DNA from: Streptomyces sp. BV286
Lineage (GTDB): Bacteria > Actinomycetota > Actinomycetes > Streptomycetales > Streptomycetaceae
Direction: 5' to 3'
NCBI RefSeq assembly: GCF_019090165.1
Contig: NZ_JAHRIB010000006.1
Span: 1-41,904 of the forward strand
DNA length: 41,904 bases
Every line of letters starts with the position of its first letter. Positions within the stretch are counted from its first letter, which is position 1. Below are positions 1 to 8,438 of the stretch, one piece after another. Made by a program: the position numbers and the translations under genes. Under the pieces are notes generated by a model. It saw nothing but the letters and a program-made list of their open reading frames with translations. It had not been told where the DNA came from and made no database searches.

Positions 1-2727
1 TTCGCGTTCGGCGCGTGCGGCCCGGTCGAGCGAATCGGCCCGCCCGGCAAGGCCCTTGACCCGTTCCTCGTGCGTACGCGCCTGGAGCCGGGCCTCCATC
101 TCGGTCTGCCGCGCGTTGGCGCCGTCGGCCGCGAGCCGGTCCCGTACGGAGGTGTCGGGCTCCTCCTCCACCGGCATCTCCTCGGCGACGGCGAGCCGTT
201 CGGCCAGCTCCTGCGCCTCTTCGACGGCCCGGTCGAGGGCTTCCTGGGCCCGTGCGGCCGCCGCGGCGCTCCGCTCGGCCTCTCCCGCCGCGCCCCGCGC
301 CTGCCCGGCCAGCCGTCCGAGCTGCTGCGCGACCTGGGACCGCTCCCGTTCACCGGCCCGGCGCCGCTCGCCCAACTCCTCGACGAGAGCGACCCGTTCC
401 CCGCGCACCTCCGTGGCGTGACGCTGCGCCTCCGTCAACTGCTCGCACAACACGCTCAGTTCGGCGAGTTCGGCGGCCGCCTCGTCGACGGAGGCCTGCA
501 CTTCGAGCAGACTGGGCGCCCCGGCGGAACCGCCCTGTGCGAAGTGCGCCCCGAGCAGATCCCCCTCCGCGGTCACCGCGGTCAGCCAGGGCCGCGCGTA
601 GACGAGATCCTCGGCGTCCTCGAGTGTGCCGACCACGACAATGCCCCGCAGCAGCCGCCGTACGGCAGGCATCAGGTCCGAGGGGCCGCGGACGAGATCG
701 GCGGCGAACGGCGGACCGTCCGCCCGCGCCTGCCCGTGTCCGTCGCCGTCGCCGGTGCCAGTGCCGGTGCCGGTGCCGGTGCCGGTGACGTCGGGAGCGG
801 CCCCCGAGTACCTCTCGTCGGCTCCCTCACCGGACGGCCTTCCGGCTCCTCCGCCACCCCCGGCCCCACGTCCGTCCACGCCGACGGCTCCGGACCCGTG
901 TACGCCACCTGATGTCCGGCTCCCCGCGAGCGTGTCCGGCGCCGGAGCGTGCCCGGTCCCGTCGGCGGTCGAGGAAGCCGGGCCTCCCGGCGCGTCCGTC
1001 GGCTCTGGAGCTCCGGCGAGCAGGAGCGCCGCCCGCCCGGCGTCCTGCTTGCGGAGCATGCGGATGGCCTCCGCCGCCGAGGCGGGCGTGGTCACCGCGA
1101 TCGCGTCCGCCGCCGCGCCGAAGGCGGCCGCCACCGCGACCTCGTGGCCGGGAGTCACCGAGAGCAGCCCGGCCGCGGGGCCGAGGAGGCCCGACAGCCG
1201 GTCCTTCGCCGCGAGCAGCGCCCCTGAACCGTCCTTGCGGCGCAGACCCAGGGCCAGGGCCTCGCGGCGGGCGTGCGTGGCGGCGCGCCTGCGCTCGGCC
1301 GAGGTGACCGCCTCACGCGCCTCGGTCAGCGCGGACTCGGCGTCGGCGAGGGCGCTCCTGGCCGCCTCGTGCCGTGCGGCGAGTTCCTCGTCGCCCGCGT
1401 CCAGACCGTCGACCTCCGCCTTGAGCTGCTCGTACTCCTCCTGGGCGGCGACCGCGCGGTCCTCGGCCCCGTCGCGGGCGGCGGCCAGCCGGTCGATCTC
1501 GGACTGCGCGGAGGCGGCGCGCGAACGGGCCGCGTTGACCTGCCCGTTCAGCCGGGCCAGCCCTTCGCGGCGGTCGGCGATGGCCCGGGCCACGTCCTTC
1601 AGGCGCCGCTCCTCCACCGCCAGCTCGCGCTCCAGCTCGGCCCGGTGCTCGACCGTGTCCCCCAGCGCGTGCTCGGCCGCCTCCAGAGCCGCTTCGAGCT
1701 CGGCCTCCTGCTCCCGCACCCGCGCGGCCTCGCGCTCCATGTCCTCGGGATCGCGTCCGCGCCGCTCCTCCGGCGGCTGGGCGGTGGCGCTCTTCACCCG
1801 CGCGTCCGCCAGCGAGATCGTCCCGCGCACCCGCTCGGCCAGCTGCGACAGTTCGTACCAGGTCTGCTGGGCCCGCTGCAGGCGCGGGGCGAGCCGCCGC
1901 ACCTCGTCCTCCAGCAGCGCCTCCTGCTGCAGGGCCTTCTTCAACTCGGCCTCGGCGGCCTCCTTGCGCTCCTTGAGGGCGGCCTCGTCGGCCACCTCGG
2001 CCCGGAGCGCGCCCCTCAGCCGTACGAGGTCGTCGGCGAGCAGCCGGAGGCGGGCGTCCCGCAGGTCGGCCTGGATCACGGCGGCCCGGCGCGCGACGGC
2101 CGCCTGCCGTCCGAGCGGCTTCAGCTGGCGGCGCAGCTCGTCCGTGAGGTCCTGCACGCGCGCGAGGTTGGCCTTCATCGCGTCCAGCTTCCGCAGCGCC
2201 TTCTCCTTGCGCTTGCGGTGCTTGAGGACGCCCGCGGCCTCCTCGATGAAGGCGCGGCGGCCCATCGGGTCGGCGTGCAGGACGGAGTCGAGCTGGCCCT
2301 GCCCGACGATGACGTGCATCTCGCGGCCGATGCCGGAGTCGGACAACAGCTCCTGGATGTCCAGCAAGCGGCACGTGTCACCGTTGATCTGGTACTCGCT
2401 GCCGCCGTTGCGGAACATGATCCGCGTGATGGTGACCTCGGCGTACTCGATGGGCAGCGCGCCGTCGGAGTTGTCGATCGTCAGCGAGACCTCGGCACGG
2501 CCGAGCGGGGGCCGCCCGGTGGTGCCGGCGAAGATGACGTCCTCCATCTTGCCGCCGCGCAGCGACTTGGCGCCCTGCTCGCCCATGACCCAGCTGAGGG
2601 CGTCCACGACGTTGGACTTGCCCGAGCCGTTGGGCCCCACGACACACGTGATGCCCGGCTCGAACCGCAGGGTGGTCGCCGAGGCGAACGATTTGAACCC
2701 ACGCAGGGTCAGGGCCTTGAGGTGCAC
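1..2727 (-). CDS. smc: Chromosome partition protein SMC (3' end outside window)
   Basis: SMC ATPase that organises and segregates the chromosome together with ScpA/ScpB. 909 codons are present and the frame is still open at base 1, so the second half of the C-terminal coil and the signature/Walker B head half are missing. Seen: Walker A GPNGSGKSN near residue 31, the conserved MGEQGAKSLRGGKMED segment, GVLKHRKRKEKALRKLD leading into a long Glu/Ala/Arg-rich coiled coil (about 170-500), then a hinge around 510-710. The hinge contains a roughly 100-residue Gly/Pro/Thr/Asp-rich stretch (about 570-671) absent from typical SMC hinges. The GTG start (VHLKALTLRGFKSF) matches the family N-terminus; longer versions are out of frame. 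It is downstream of the 67-residue gene, separated by a strong terminator, so it probably has its own promoter in 2728-2855. Confidence 0.97.
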   Translation of the reverse strand, partial: MHLKALTLRGFKSFASATTLRFEPGITCVVGPNGSGKSNVVDALSWVMGEQGAKSLRGGKMEDVIFAGTTGRPPLGRAEVSLTIDNSDGALPIEYAEVTITRIMFRNGGSEYQINGDTCRLLDIQELLSDSGIGREMHVIVGQGQLDSVLHADPMGRRAFIEEAAGVLKHRKRKEKALRKLDAMKANLARVQDLTDELRRQLKPLGRQAAVARRAAVIQADLRDARLRLLADDLVRLRGALRAEVADEAALKERKEAAEAELKKALQQEALLEDEVRRLAPRLQRAQQTWYELSQLAERVRGTISLADARVKSATAQPPEERRGRDPEDMEREAARVREQEAELEAALEAAEHALGDTVEHRAELERELAVEERRLKDVARAIADRREGLARLNGQVNAARSRAASAQSEIDRLAAARDGAEDRAVAAQEEYEQLKAEVDGLDAGDEELAARHEAARSALADAESALTEAREAVTSAERRRAATHARREALALGLRRKDGSGALLAAKDRLSGLLGPAAGLLSVTPGHEVAVAAAFGAAADAIAVTTPASAAEAIRMLRKQDAGRAALLLAGAPEPTDAPGGPASSTADGTGHAPAPDTLAGSRTSGGVHGSGAVGVDGRGAGGGGGAGRPSGEGADERYSGAAPDVTGTGTGTGTGTGDGDGHGQARADGPPFAADLVRGPSDLMPAVRRLLRGIVVVGTLEDAEDLVYARPWLTAVTAEGDLLGAHFAQGGSAGAPSLLEVQASVDEAAAELAELSVLCEQLTEAQRHATEVRGERVALVEELGERRRAGERERSQVAQQLGRLAGQARGAAGEAERSAAAAARAQEALDRAVEEAQELAERLAVAEEMPVEEEPDTSVRDRLAADGANARQTEMEARLQARTHEERVKGLAGRADSLDRAARAERE
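754..789. repeat. Hexanucleotide tandem repeat inside smc hinge
   Basis: Six tandem copies of GGTGCC with two variant bases. On the coding (minus) strand they encode a run of alternating Thr and Gly inside the hinge insertion of SMC. Such short repeats are prone to copy-number change. Confidence 0.85.
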
Positions 2728-2855
2728 GCGGCCGGACTCTACCTTCCGGGTCGGTCTCACTCCATGAACGCGCGGTTTCACCCATGAACGTGCAGGGCAC
2801 ACCAGACGTTAAAGAGAGTGAAGAGCGAGTGAAAGAGCGCGCGGGGACAAGAAAG

Positions 2856-2877
2856 AAGGGACGCCGAAGCGTCCCTT
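2856..2877 (-). terminator. Intrinsic terminator of the 67-residue gene
   Basis: A perfect 9-bp stem closes a 4-base loop that reads TTCG on the minus strand, followed there by a CTTTCTTG tail. It lies 66 bases past the stop of the 67-residue gene and before smc, both on the minus strand, so it should separate their transcripts. Confidence 0.75.
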
Positions 2878-2943
2878 GCAACTGTGTTAGCGGCTGACAC
2901 GGGCAGCCTGTTCACTGGTGGTGGTGACTGTGCTGTTCAGTGA

Positions 2944-3147
2944 TCAGGTGAGCGCAGGCTCCGCCTGGGGTACGTCGATGCTCTCGAGAAGCGAGTCGTG
3001 AGAAGCGGCAGCCGCGAGCGCGTCGTTCTCGGCCTGGATCCGTCCGAGCTCGGATTCCAGATCCTGGACGCGCTGCTGGAGCCGTCGCATCTCGGCAATG
3101 AGTCGCGGGTCGGAACCGCCGACGTAACCGAGAAGCGCCTTTGCCAT
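2944..3147 (-). CDS. Small coiled-coil protein upstream of smc, 67 aa
   Basis: Function unknown. I recall short conserved hypothetical proteins of this kind at this position in streptomycetes, but know no characterised member. The N-terminus MAKALLGYVGG is followed by a clean heptad-rich helix (about residues 14-47: RLIAEMRRLQQRVQDLESEL and on), which predicts a short coiled coil, then an acidic, Ser-rich tail. There are no membrane segments or cysteines. The ATG is preceded by GGAGGA about 9 bases upstream; third-position GC is high, so this is a genuine gene. It has its own terminator and about 390 bases of upstream non-coding DNA, so it is monocistronic. A small oligomerising adaptor is a reasonable guess, not a finding. 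Confidence 0.8.
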   Translation of the reverse strand: MAKALLGYVGGSDPRLIAEMRRLQQRVQDLESELGRIQAENDALAAAASHDSLLESIDVPQAEPALT

Positions 3148-3537
3148 GATGGATGGTCCTCCACACTGATGACCGACCGAAGCGGTGTGGGTCGTGAGGG
3201 AATCGCACCCGCGATGCTTGGCACTGTCGAGTTGTGTTGCCGCTCTTACATGCCAAACAGCTAAGGTGCGCGGGGACTTTCAGCGTCTCACCAAAAAGTT
3301 TGACGGTCAACACGATCACGCCCCGTATTGGGGGGCAACCCTGGGCGCGCGGCCTGAGAAGGGGCGGCGCGGCCTCGCTTTCGGGGCCCTGGGGGCGTGG
3401 AGATCATTCTTATCGGCGGAGCCTGTCACGGCAAGGGGTTCTTGGCAACCACCAGGTGCTTTCTGCCTCTGGCAGGTGCCCGGCGCACGCCCCGCGCTCA
3501 CGACCGGGGTGCCGCGAGCGGAGTGGCGGAGTGGATC
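3148..3537. other. 390-bp non-coding gap upstream of the 67-aa gene
   Basis: No credible gene on either strand. It must hold the minus-strand promoter of the 67-residue gene. A perfect inverted repeat TTGACGGTCAA lies at 3300-3310 and supplies a TTGACC -35-like hexamer on the minus strand, though no good -10 follows at 17 bases. The part next to the acylphosphatase stop (3400-3537) has imperfect GC-rich repeats (CAGGTGC twice) but no clear hairpin with a tail. Confidence 0.4.
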
Positions 3538-3819
3538 TCACCGGATGGCGAAGCCCTCGTAGCCGCCCCGGGGCGTGTCCCAGATCTCAGTGACTCCGTC
3601 GACCCGGCCCGGCGTGTCGTCTCCGGCCAGCCAGTCGAGCAGCCCCTGGCACCCACTTCGGGGGCCCTCCGCGACCACCTGGACCCGTCCGTCCCCCAAA
3701 TTGAGAGCAAAACCACTCAGGCCGCCGATCTCCAAAGCCTTGGCTCGCGTGTACCAGCGGAAACCCACACCCTGCACCCGTCCGCGTACCCAGGCGACCA
3801 GCCTTGCATCCTCGTTCAT
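3538..3819 (-). CDS. acyP: Acylphosphatase, 93 aa
   Basis: Small alpha/beta enzyme that hydrolyses acyl-phosphate bonds such as carbamoyl- or acetyl-phosphate in the cytosol. The family signature [12 protein letters not shown] is at residues 13-24, with the catalytic Arg in the GFR loop. The second signature, [17 protein letters not shown] (about 36-52), carries the catalytic Asn. Length is normal for the family (about 90). An acylphosphatase next to smc is a common actinobacterial arrangement. No Shine-Dalgarno sequence precedes the ATG; instead TAGCGT lies 6 bases upstream, which suggests a leaderless transcript. Confidence 0.93.
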   Translation of the reverse strand: MNEDARLVAWVRGRVQGVGFRWYTRAKALEIGGLSGFALNLGDGRVQVVAEGPRSGCQGLLDWLAGDDTPGRVDGVTEIWDTPRGGYEGFAIR

Positions 3820-3825
3820 GGCTGC

Positions 3826-3831
3826 ACGCTA
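3826..3831 (-). promoter_or_regulatory. Putative -10 of leaderless acylphosphatase transcript
   Basis: TAGCGT (minus strand) ends exactly 6 bases before the ATG, the spacing expected when transcription starts at the A of the start codon. No convincing -35 is visible. Confidence 0.45.
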
Positions 3832-3950
3832 ACCGGCCAATTGCACTCGTAACACTTCCCCCCCTTGCGCCATGGGGTACCGTCCCGACCCAATGAGCCT
3901 CACTCGTTCGGGTGAGGAACGTTGACCGCAAGGATGAGGAAGGCCAGGAG

Positions 3951-5081
3951 ATGGGACGCCACCGACGCTCCGCCGCCGGCCGCGCCGCCACAGGCCGCGC
4001 CACCGGGGTCACGCAGACGTACGACACATACACGGGCGGCTACGCGACGGACGGCTCGGGCCACGACGCGAGCCTGGGCGACTACGCCACCGCCGGTGAC
4101 CACCGCACCGCAGGGGACTACCTGACCGGCGGTCCGTACTCGACCGCGGGGATGTACGACTCGCCGGGCGGCATACACGAGACGGGCGACGTCTACGCGA
4201 AGAGCGACGCCTACCTCTTCGAGCCGGACGACGCCTCCGCCCACGGTTCGGACGGTTACGCCCCCGACCGCGGCGCCCGGCGCGGCCAGCGCCGGCGCAG
4301 GAAGGGTGTGACGCCCGTCCGTACCGGTCTGCTCGGTGTCTCGGCGGCCGTCGCGATGGGCGCCGTCGCCGTGGCCTCCGGGCTGATCCCGGGCAGCGAC
4401 AGCCTCTCGATCGGCGGCGGCGCGGACAAGGTGCGCGCCCAGGACACTCCGAGCGACGTGGAGACCCAGGGCGGCACGGACGGCACCGCGGACGACCGCG
4501 CGGACTCGGGCACGAGCCGCGACCTGGAGCGCTCCGCGTCCCCGTCGGTCTCGCCGACGAAGGCCCCGGAGAAGACCGAGAAGAAGAAGCCCTCGGCGAA
4601 GCCGTCGACCAAGGCTCCGGTAAAGGAGTCGAAGACGCAGGCGGCCCCGAAGGCTCCTGCGACGAAGGCACCCGACACCACATCGTCGAAGGCCGCGTCC
4701 ACGGTCTCCACCGCCGAGGCCCAGGTCCTGACGCTGGTCAACCAGGAGCGGGCCAAGGCCGGCTGCAGCCCGGTGACCGCGTCCGGCCCGCTGGCCGCGC
4801 TGGCCGAGGCCTTCAGCGAGGACATGGCCGCGCGGGGCTTCTTCGACCACACGGACCCGGACGGCGCCTCGCCCTGGGACCGCGCGGAGAAGGCCGGCGT
4901 CTCGGACCTCGGCGGAGAGAACATCGCCCGCGGCCAGGCCGACGCCGCCGCGGTGATGGAGGCCTGGATGAACAGCCCCGGCCACCGCGCGAACATCCTG
5001 AACTGCGACTTCAAGACCCTGGGCGTAGGCGCGCACTTCGCGTCGGGCGGCCCCTGGTGGACGCAGGACTTCGGCTACTAG
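3951..5081 (+). CDS. Membrane-anchored CAP (SCP/PR-1-like) domain protein
   Basis: 376 residues from the chosen ATG (MGRHRRSAAGRAATG); an in-frame GTG at 3912 is possible but lacks support. Order of parts: a cytoplasmic N-terminus of about 110 residues with loose Gly-Asp-Tyr/Thr-Ala-Gly repeats; a basic stop (RRGQRRRRKG) before one transmembrane segment at about 121-143 (TGLLGVSAAVAMGAVAVASG); an extracytoplasmic linker rich in Lys, Pro, Ser and Thr; and a C-terminal CAP domain from about residue 250 to the end. The CAP domain keeps LVNQERAKAGCSPV, FFDHTDPDG, GGENIARG, the AWMNSPGHRANIL motif and the terminal WTQDFGY. CAP domains of this type act outside the membrane; the substrate is unknown. 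A terminator follows at 5096-5130. Confidence 0.88.
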   Translation: MGRHRRSAAGRAATGRATGVTQTYDTYTGGYATDGSGHDASLGDYATAGDHRTAGDYLTGGPYSTAGMYDSPGGIHETGDVYAKSDAYLFEPDDASAHGSDGYAPDRGARRGQRRRRKGVTPVRTGLLGVSAAVAMGAVAVASGLIPGSDSLSIGGGADKVRAQDTPSDVETQGGTDGTADDRADSGTSRDLERSASPSVSPTKAPEKTEKKKPSAKPSTKAPVKESKTQAAPKAPATKAPDTTSSKAASTVSTAEAQVLTLVNQERAKAGCSPVTASGPLAALAEAFSEDMAARGFFDHTDPDGASPWDRAEKAGVSDLGGENIARGQADAAAVMEAWMNSPGHRANILNCDFKTLGVGAHFASGGPWWTQDFGY

Positions 5082-5095
5082 CCAGGACGTACGGC

Positions 5096-5130
5096 TGTGC
5101 CCCGGCCCGGAAGCCCCGGACCGGGGCACA
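5096..5130 (+). terminator. Hairpin terminator after the CAP-domain gene
   Basis: TGTGCCCCGG pairs with CCGGGGCACA; after one mismatch 4 more base pairs form over a 5-base loop. There is no T tract, which is usual for streptomycete hairpin terminators. It lies 15 bases past the stop codon. Confidence 0.65.
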
Positions 5131-5201
5131 ACCGTGTCCGGCTCCGGCTCCGGTCCGGCTCCGGTGACCGTCGGCCCGATTCTGGTTAGCGCAATCCATG
5201 A

Positions 5202-5213
5202 GACAGCGCTGTC
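5202..5213. promoter_or_regulatory. Palindromic operator candidate upstream of the HxlR gene
   Basis: GACAGCGCTGTC is a perfect 12-bp palindrome sitting between the expected -35 and the -10 (TAGGCT, 5220-5225) of the HxlR-type regulator gene, where an autorepressor would bind. Assignment is inferred from position. Confidence 0.45.
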
Positions 5214-5219
5214 CAGGAG

Positions 5220-5225
5220 TAGGCT
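5220..5225 (+). promoter_or_regulatory. Putative -10 of leaderless HxlR-gene transcript
   Basis: TAGGCT ends 6 bases before the ATG at 5232, and no Shine-Dalgarno sequence is present, consistent with transcription starting at the start codon. Confidence 0.5.
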
Positions 5226-5231
5226 CGGGGC

Positions 5232-5621
5232 ATGGACCTCACGGATCGGCCCGACCTCGCGTTCGACGTGTTCTCCAGGGCGTGCCCGTCCCGGGGCACC
5301 CTTGAGCACGTCACGGGGCGCTGGGGCGCGCTCACGCTGGGAGCGCTGTACGAGGGCTCGCTGCGCTTCAACGAACTGCGCCGGCGTGTGGACGGCGTCA
5401 GCGAGAAGATGCTCTCCCAGACGCTGCACGCGCTGGAGCGCGACGGGCTGGTGCACCGGGAGGCCCAGCCGACGAACCCGCCGCGGGTGGACTACGAGCT
5501 GACGCCGCTCGGCCGCGAGGTCGCCGGGCGGCTGCTGGCCCTCATCCACTTCGTGGAGGGGCGCATGGCGGACGTGCTCGGGGCGCGTGAGCGCTACGAC
5601 ACCGCGCGCGGCGGACGCTGA
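5232..5621 (+). CDS. HxlR-family winged-helix transcriptional regulator
   Basis: 129-residue DNA-binding protein. The single HxlR domain covers about residues 14-110: [20 protein letters not shown], then the recognition region [31 protein letters not shown] and the wing [19 protein letters not shown]. The usual N-terminal Cys of redox- or aldehyde-sensing members is present (Cys18), but no second sensor residue can be assigned. It is monocistronic, preceded by a palindrome and a leaderless-type -10, so autoregulation is likely. Its last 28 bases overlap the end of convergent mutM, so the two messages are antisense to each other there. The target genes are unknown; no oxidoreductase partner is adjacent. 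Confidence 0.92.
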   Translation: MDLTDRPDLAFDVFSRACPSRGTLEHVTGRWGALTLGALYEGSLRFNELRRRVDGVSEKMLSQTLHALERDGLVHREAQPTNPPRVDYELTPLGREVAGRLLALIHFVEGRMADVLGARERYDTARGGR

Positions 5622-6454
5622 CAGCGCGGGCAGAAGTAGCTGGACCGGTTCATCCAGGGCCTGCGCCGCATCACGGTGCCGCAGCGCCGGCACGGTTCCC
5701 CCTCACGGCCGTACGCGTCGAGCGAGCGGTCGAAGTAGCCCGACTCCCCGTTCACGTTGACGTAGAGGCTGTCGAAGCTGGTGCCGCCGACGGCGAGGGC
5801 CGCGTTCATCACATCCCGTACGTGGCCCAGGAGTTCGGCCGTGCGCGGGCGCGTGAACCCGGTGGTGAGACGCTCGTAGTGGAGCCGCGCACGCCACAGT
5901 GCCTCGTCCGCGTAGATGTTGCCGACACCGCTGATCAACGACTGGTCGAGCAGGGCGCGTTTGACGGTCGTGCGCCGGCGTCGCAGCGCTTCGTGGAACG
6001 CGTCGTCGTCGAACAAGGGGTCCAGGGGGTCGCGGGCGATGTGCGCGATGACGTCGGGCAGCCCGTCCGACGACGTCTCGTGCAACGAGAGCCCGCCGAA
6101 GGTGCGTTGGTCGACGAAGCGGAGTTCCGTGGCGAGGTCGTCCGCGAACCGGACGCGGATGCGCAGGTGCTTCTCGTCTGCGGCGTCCTGCGGCTGGACG
6201 AGGAGTTGTCCGCTCATCCCGAGGTGGGCGAGCACGGCGGTCGCGGAGTCCGCGAGCGGCAGCCAGAGGTACTTGCCGCGGCGCTGGACCAGTCCGACGC
6301 GGTGGCCCTTCAGCCGGGCTCCGAAATCCTCACCGCCGGCGATGTGCCGGCGTACCGCGCGGGGGTGCAGCACCTGGACGTCCGCGACGATCCGGCCACT
6401 GACCCACCGTTCGAGGCCCCGCCGTACGACCTCGACCTCGGGCAGTTCGGGCAC
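5594..6454 (-). CDS. mutM: Formamidopyrimidine-DNA glycosylase (MutM/Fpg)
   Basis: 286-residue bifunctional base-excision repair enzyme that removes 8-oxoguanine and formamidopyrimidines and nicks the abasic site. After the start codon the chain reads PELPEVEVV, with the catalytic Pro2 and Glu3. Lys of the [10 protein letters not shown] segment is the conserved beta-lyase helper, the H2TH region contains [20 protein letters not shown], and the C-terminal zinc finger has CRRC and CPRC separated by 16 residues. The GTG start is fixed by the requirement for Pro2 and by a strong GGAGGAG 6-10 bases upstream; the open frame extends further but those codons are not coding. It is separated from upstream rnc by a hairpin at 6673-6707. 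Confidence 0.97.
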   Translation of the reverse strand: MPELPEVEVVRRGLERWVSGRIVADVQVLHPRAVRRHIAGGEDFGARLKGHRVGLVQRRGKYLWLPLADSATAVLAHLGMSGQLLVQPQDAADEKHLRIRVRFADDLATELRFVDQRTFGGLSLHETSSDGLPDVIAHIARDPLDPLFDDDAFHEALRRRRTTVKRALLDQSLISGVGNIYADEALWRARLHYERLTTGFTRPRTAELLGHVRDVMNAALAVGGTSFDSLYVNVNGESGYFDRSLDAYGREGEPCRRCGTVMRRRPWMNRSSYFCPRCQRPPRAVS

Positions 6455-6716
6455 GGTTTCTCCTCCGGAGCGGCAGCCGATTGGGCGGGCGGCATGGTTG
6501 CGGCGCGCGCCCGCAGCGTACCTCCGGGGGCGCGGGACAGGGTCGCCCACCCCTGCCCCGCGACGGCGGCGGCGTCGTCGTCGGCGGACCGGTGAGGGCT
6601 GGTCGCGCGGCCGACAGGGGCGCGGCGGATCCACCACGGGACCGGCCCGCCGATTTCCGTGCCGGTGAACGACTTCGCCCGCCCCCGGTGACCGGGAGCG
6701 GGCGAAGGTCGGTTCG
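6455..6716. other. 262-bp gap between mutM and rnc
   Basis: No gene seen. It contains the rnc terminator hairpin at 6673-6707 and, closer to mutM, presumably the mutM promoter, which I cannot place with confidence. Confidence 0.4.
6673..6707 (-). terminator. Hairpin terminator after rnc
   Basis: CTTCGCCCGC pairs perfectly with GCGGGCGAAG; inside, CCCGG pairs with CCGGG over a TGA loop after one mismatch. It starts 10 bases past the rnc stop codon on the minus strand. Confidence 0.7.
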
Positions 6717-7607
6717 TCAGGCCGAAGCCGGATCGGACGCCGTCGGTGAGGAGGCGTCGACCGCCTCGTCCTCGACCGGCTCGACCGGCTCTGCAACCGT
6801 CGGGGCCTGAGCCTCGGCGGCCGCCGCAGCAGCGGCCCGCTCGTCCGCGGCGGAACGGATGGCCCGCCAGGCGGACTCCGCGGCCTGCTGCTCGGCCTCC
6901 TTCTTGCTGCGGCCGGTGCCGGTGCCGTACGAGACGCCTCCGACGCGGGCAGCAGCTGTGAAGGTCTTCTCGTGGTCCGGGCCGGTCTCGGTGACCAGGT
7001 ACTCGGGAACGCCGAGCCCTTCGGTCGCCGTGAGCTCCTGGAGACTGGTCTTCCAGTCCAGGCCCGCGCCCAGATTCGAGGATTTCTCGATCAGCGGGTC
7101 GAAGAGACGGTGGACGAGTTCGCCCGCCGATTCCAGACCCTGGTCGAGATAGACAGCGCCGATCACCGCTTCAAGGGTGTCGGCGAGGATGGACGCCTTG
7201 TCCCGGCCGCCCGTGCCCTCTTCGCCCCGGCCGAGCCGGATGAAGGAGCCGAGGTCGAGCTCACGGCCCACCTCCGCAAGCGCACGCGAGTTGACCACCG
7301 CGGCCCGCAACTTGGCCAGCTGGCCTTCGGGCAGGTCGGGGTGGGTGCGGTACAGCGTGTCCGTGACCACGAGGCCGAGTACGGAGTCCCCGAGGAACTC
7401 CAGACGCTCGTTGGTCGGCAGACCGCCGTTCTCGTACGCGTACGAACGGTGGGTCAGTGCACGCACCAGAAGGGCGGACTCGAGCTTGTACCCGAGCCGC
7501 CCTTCCAGAAGCGTGTGGGACGAGGCTGTGTTCTCCGCCTTTTTCTTGGCGTTGACGTCCGCCTTGGCGTCGTCTGCCTTCTTGGGGCTGGACACAGTGC
7601 CTCTCAC
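6717..7607 (-). CDS. rnc: Ribonuclease III (RNase III, AbsB in S. coelicolor)
   Basis: Double-strand-specific endoribonuclease that processes rRNA precursors and structured mRNAs; in S. coelicolor the orthologue (absB) is a global regulator of antibiotic production. 296 residues: a Lys/Ala-rich N-terminal extension of about 40, a RNase III domain with the signature [14 protein letters not shown] and the second acidic cluster [18 protein letters not shown], then a double-stranded-RNA-binding domain ending in [17 protein letters not shown] low-complexity Ala/Glu/Val tail of about 40 residues follows. The start is the GTG of [10 protein letters not shown], 7 bases after the rpmF stop; an internal GTG four codons later has a better Shine-Dalgarno sequence (GAGAGG) and may be the true start. 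Part of the DUF177-rpmF-rnc operon. Confidence 0.96.
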   Translation of the reverse strand: MRGTVSSPKKADDAKADVNAKKKAENTASSHTLLEGRLGYKLESALLVRALTHRSYAYENGGLPTNERLEFLGDSVLGLVVTDTLYRTHPDLPEGQLAKLRAAVVNSRALAEVGRELDLGSFIRLGRGEEGTGGRDKASILADTLEAVIGAVYLDQGLESAGELVHRLFDPLIEKSSNLGAGLDWKTSLQELTATEGLGVPEYLVTETGPDHEKTFTAAARVGGVSYGTGTGRSKKEAEQQAAESAWRAIRSAADERAAAAAAAEAQAPTVAEPVEPVEDEAVDASSPTASDPASA

Positions 7608-7614
7608 CAGCCGC

Positions 7615-7788
7615 TCAGACCTCGAGGACCTGGCGCTTGTTGTAGGTGCCGCAAGCAGGGCACGCGATGTGCTGCAGCTTGGGCTCGTGGCAGCGCTCGC
7701 ACGCAACCAGGGTGGGGACCGCAGCCTTCCACTGCGACCGGCGGTGGCGCGTGTTGCTGCGCGACATCTTCCGCTTCGGAACAGCCAC
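7615..7788 (-). CDS. rpmF: Ribosomal protein bL32, zinc-binding form
   Basis: 57 residues, starting [20 protein letters not shown], typical of bL32. Four cysteines in two pairs, CERC and CPAC, form the zinc ribbon, so this is the zinc-dependent (C+) paralogue, not the zinc-starvation version. GTG start, 2 bases after the DUF177 stop codon, with its Shine-Dalgarno sequence (GGAGAAG) inside the end of that gene, so the two are translationally coupled. rnc follows 7 bases later. Confidence 0.97.
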   Translation of the reverse strand: MAVPKRKMSRSNTRHRRSQWKAAVPTLVACERCHEPKLQHIACPACGTYNKRQVLEV

Positions 7789-7790
7789 GG

Positions 7791-8438
7791 CTACTTCTCC
7801 TGCTTCTCGTCGACGCCTGCTTCGGCGCCGCTGATCTCGTCCTTCTCGCCATCTTCGAGTGAACCGGCGAGTCCCTGCAGTGCCGCCCAACGGATGTCGA
7901 CGGCGTCATGGTGGTGGTCCGGGTCGTCCGCGAGCCGGGCTCCGCACTGGGAGCACAGGCCGGGGCAGTCGTCCTGGCACACCGGCTGCATCGGCAGTGC
8001 GAGCACCACCGCATCACGCAGCACTGGTTCGAGGTCGAACAAGCCGTCCTCGATGAAGAGCGTGTCCTCGTCTTCTGCGGATCCCTCGGCGTCGTCGGCC
8101 GGCTCCGCTTTCACACGGCCCCGGTCGTCGGCGTCAGGGTACGAGAACATCTCCTGGAAATCCGTTTCGAGCTGCTGCTCGATCGGCTCCAGACACCTTA
8201 CGCACTCCCCCTTGGCCAGTGCACGAGCGGTGCCTGTGACAAGCACCCCTTCCATGACCGACTCAAGACGGAGCTCGAGCTTCATCGGCGCGCCTTCCGG
8301 CACTCCGATGACTCCCTGGATACCGAAGTCCTTGGGAGCGTCGATCTCACGGGTCAGGCGCTGCAGCGCACCGGGACGCCGCCCCAGCTCGTGTGTGTCG
8401 AACACGAGAGGGTTGCGGTGGTCGAGGCGGGCGTTCAG
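7791..8438 (-). CDS. DUF177 (YceD-like) protein
   Basis: Member of the YceD/DUF177 family, linked to accumulation of 23S rRNA and almost always encoded directly upstream of rpmF, as here. The conserved core is [15 protein letters not shown] at the N-terminus, [14 protein letters not shown] with a CxxC in the middle, and [16 protein letters not shown] with further cysteines near residue 165-180, followed by an acidic tail. The start is uncertain: the alignment begins at [13 protein letters not shown], but no ATG, GTG or TTG lies near it. A CTG at 8438 preceded by AGGA is my choice (215 residues); the next upstream in-frame usable codon is a GTG at 8516, giving a 26-residue extension unlike the family. 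Confidence 0.9.
   Translation of the reverse strand: MNARLDHRNPLVFDTHELGRRPGALQRLTREIDAPKDFGIQGVIGVPEGAPMKLELRLESVMEGVLVTGTARALAKGECVRCLEPIEQQLETDFQEMFSYPDADDRGRVKAEPADDAEGSAEDEDTLFIEDGLFDLEPVLRDAVVLALPMQPVCQDDCPGLCSQCGARLADDPDHHHDAVDIRWAALQGLAGSLEDGEKDEISGAEAGVDEKQEK

Noticed and set aside
626..2767. 713-codon open frame on the plus strand opposite smc
   Set aside because: Ser/Arg/Ala low-complexity translation with no recognisable motif; the minus strand encodes SMC with Walker A and hinge.
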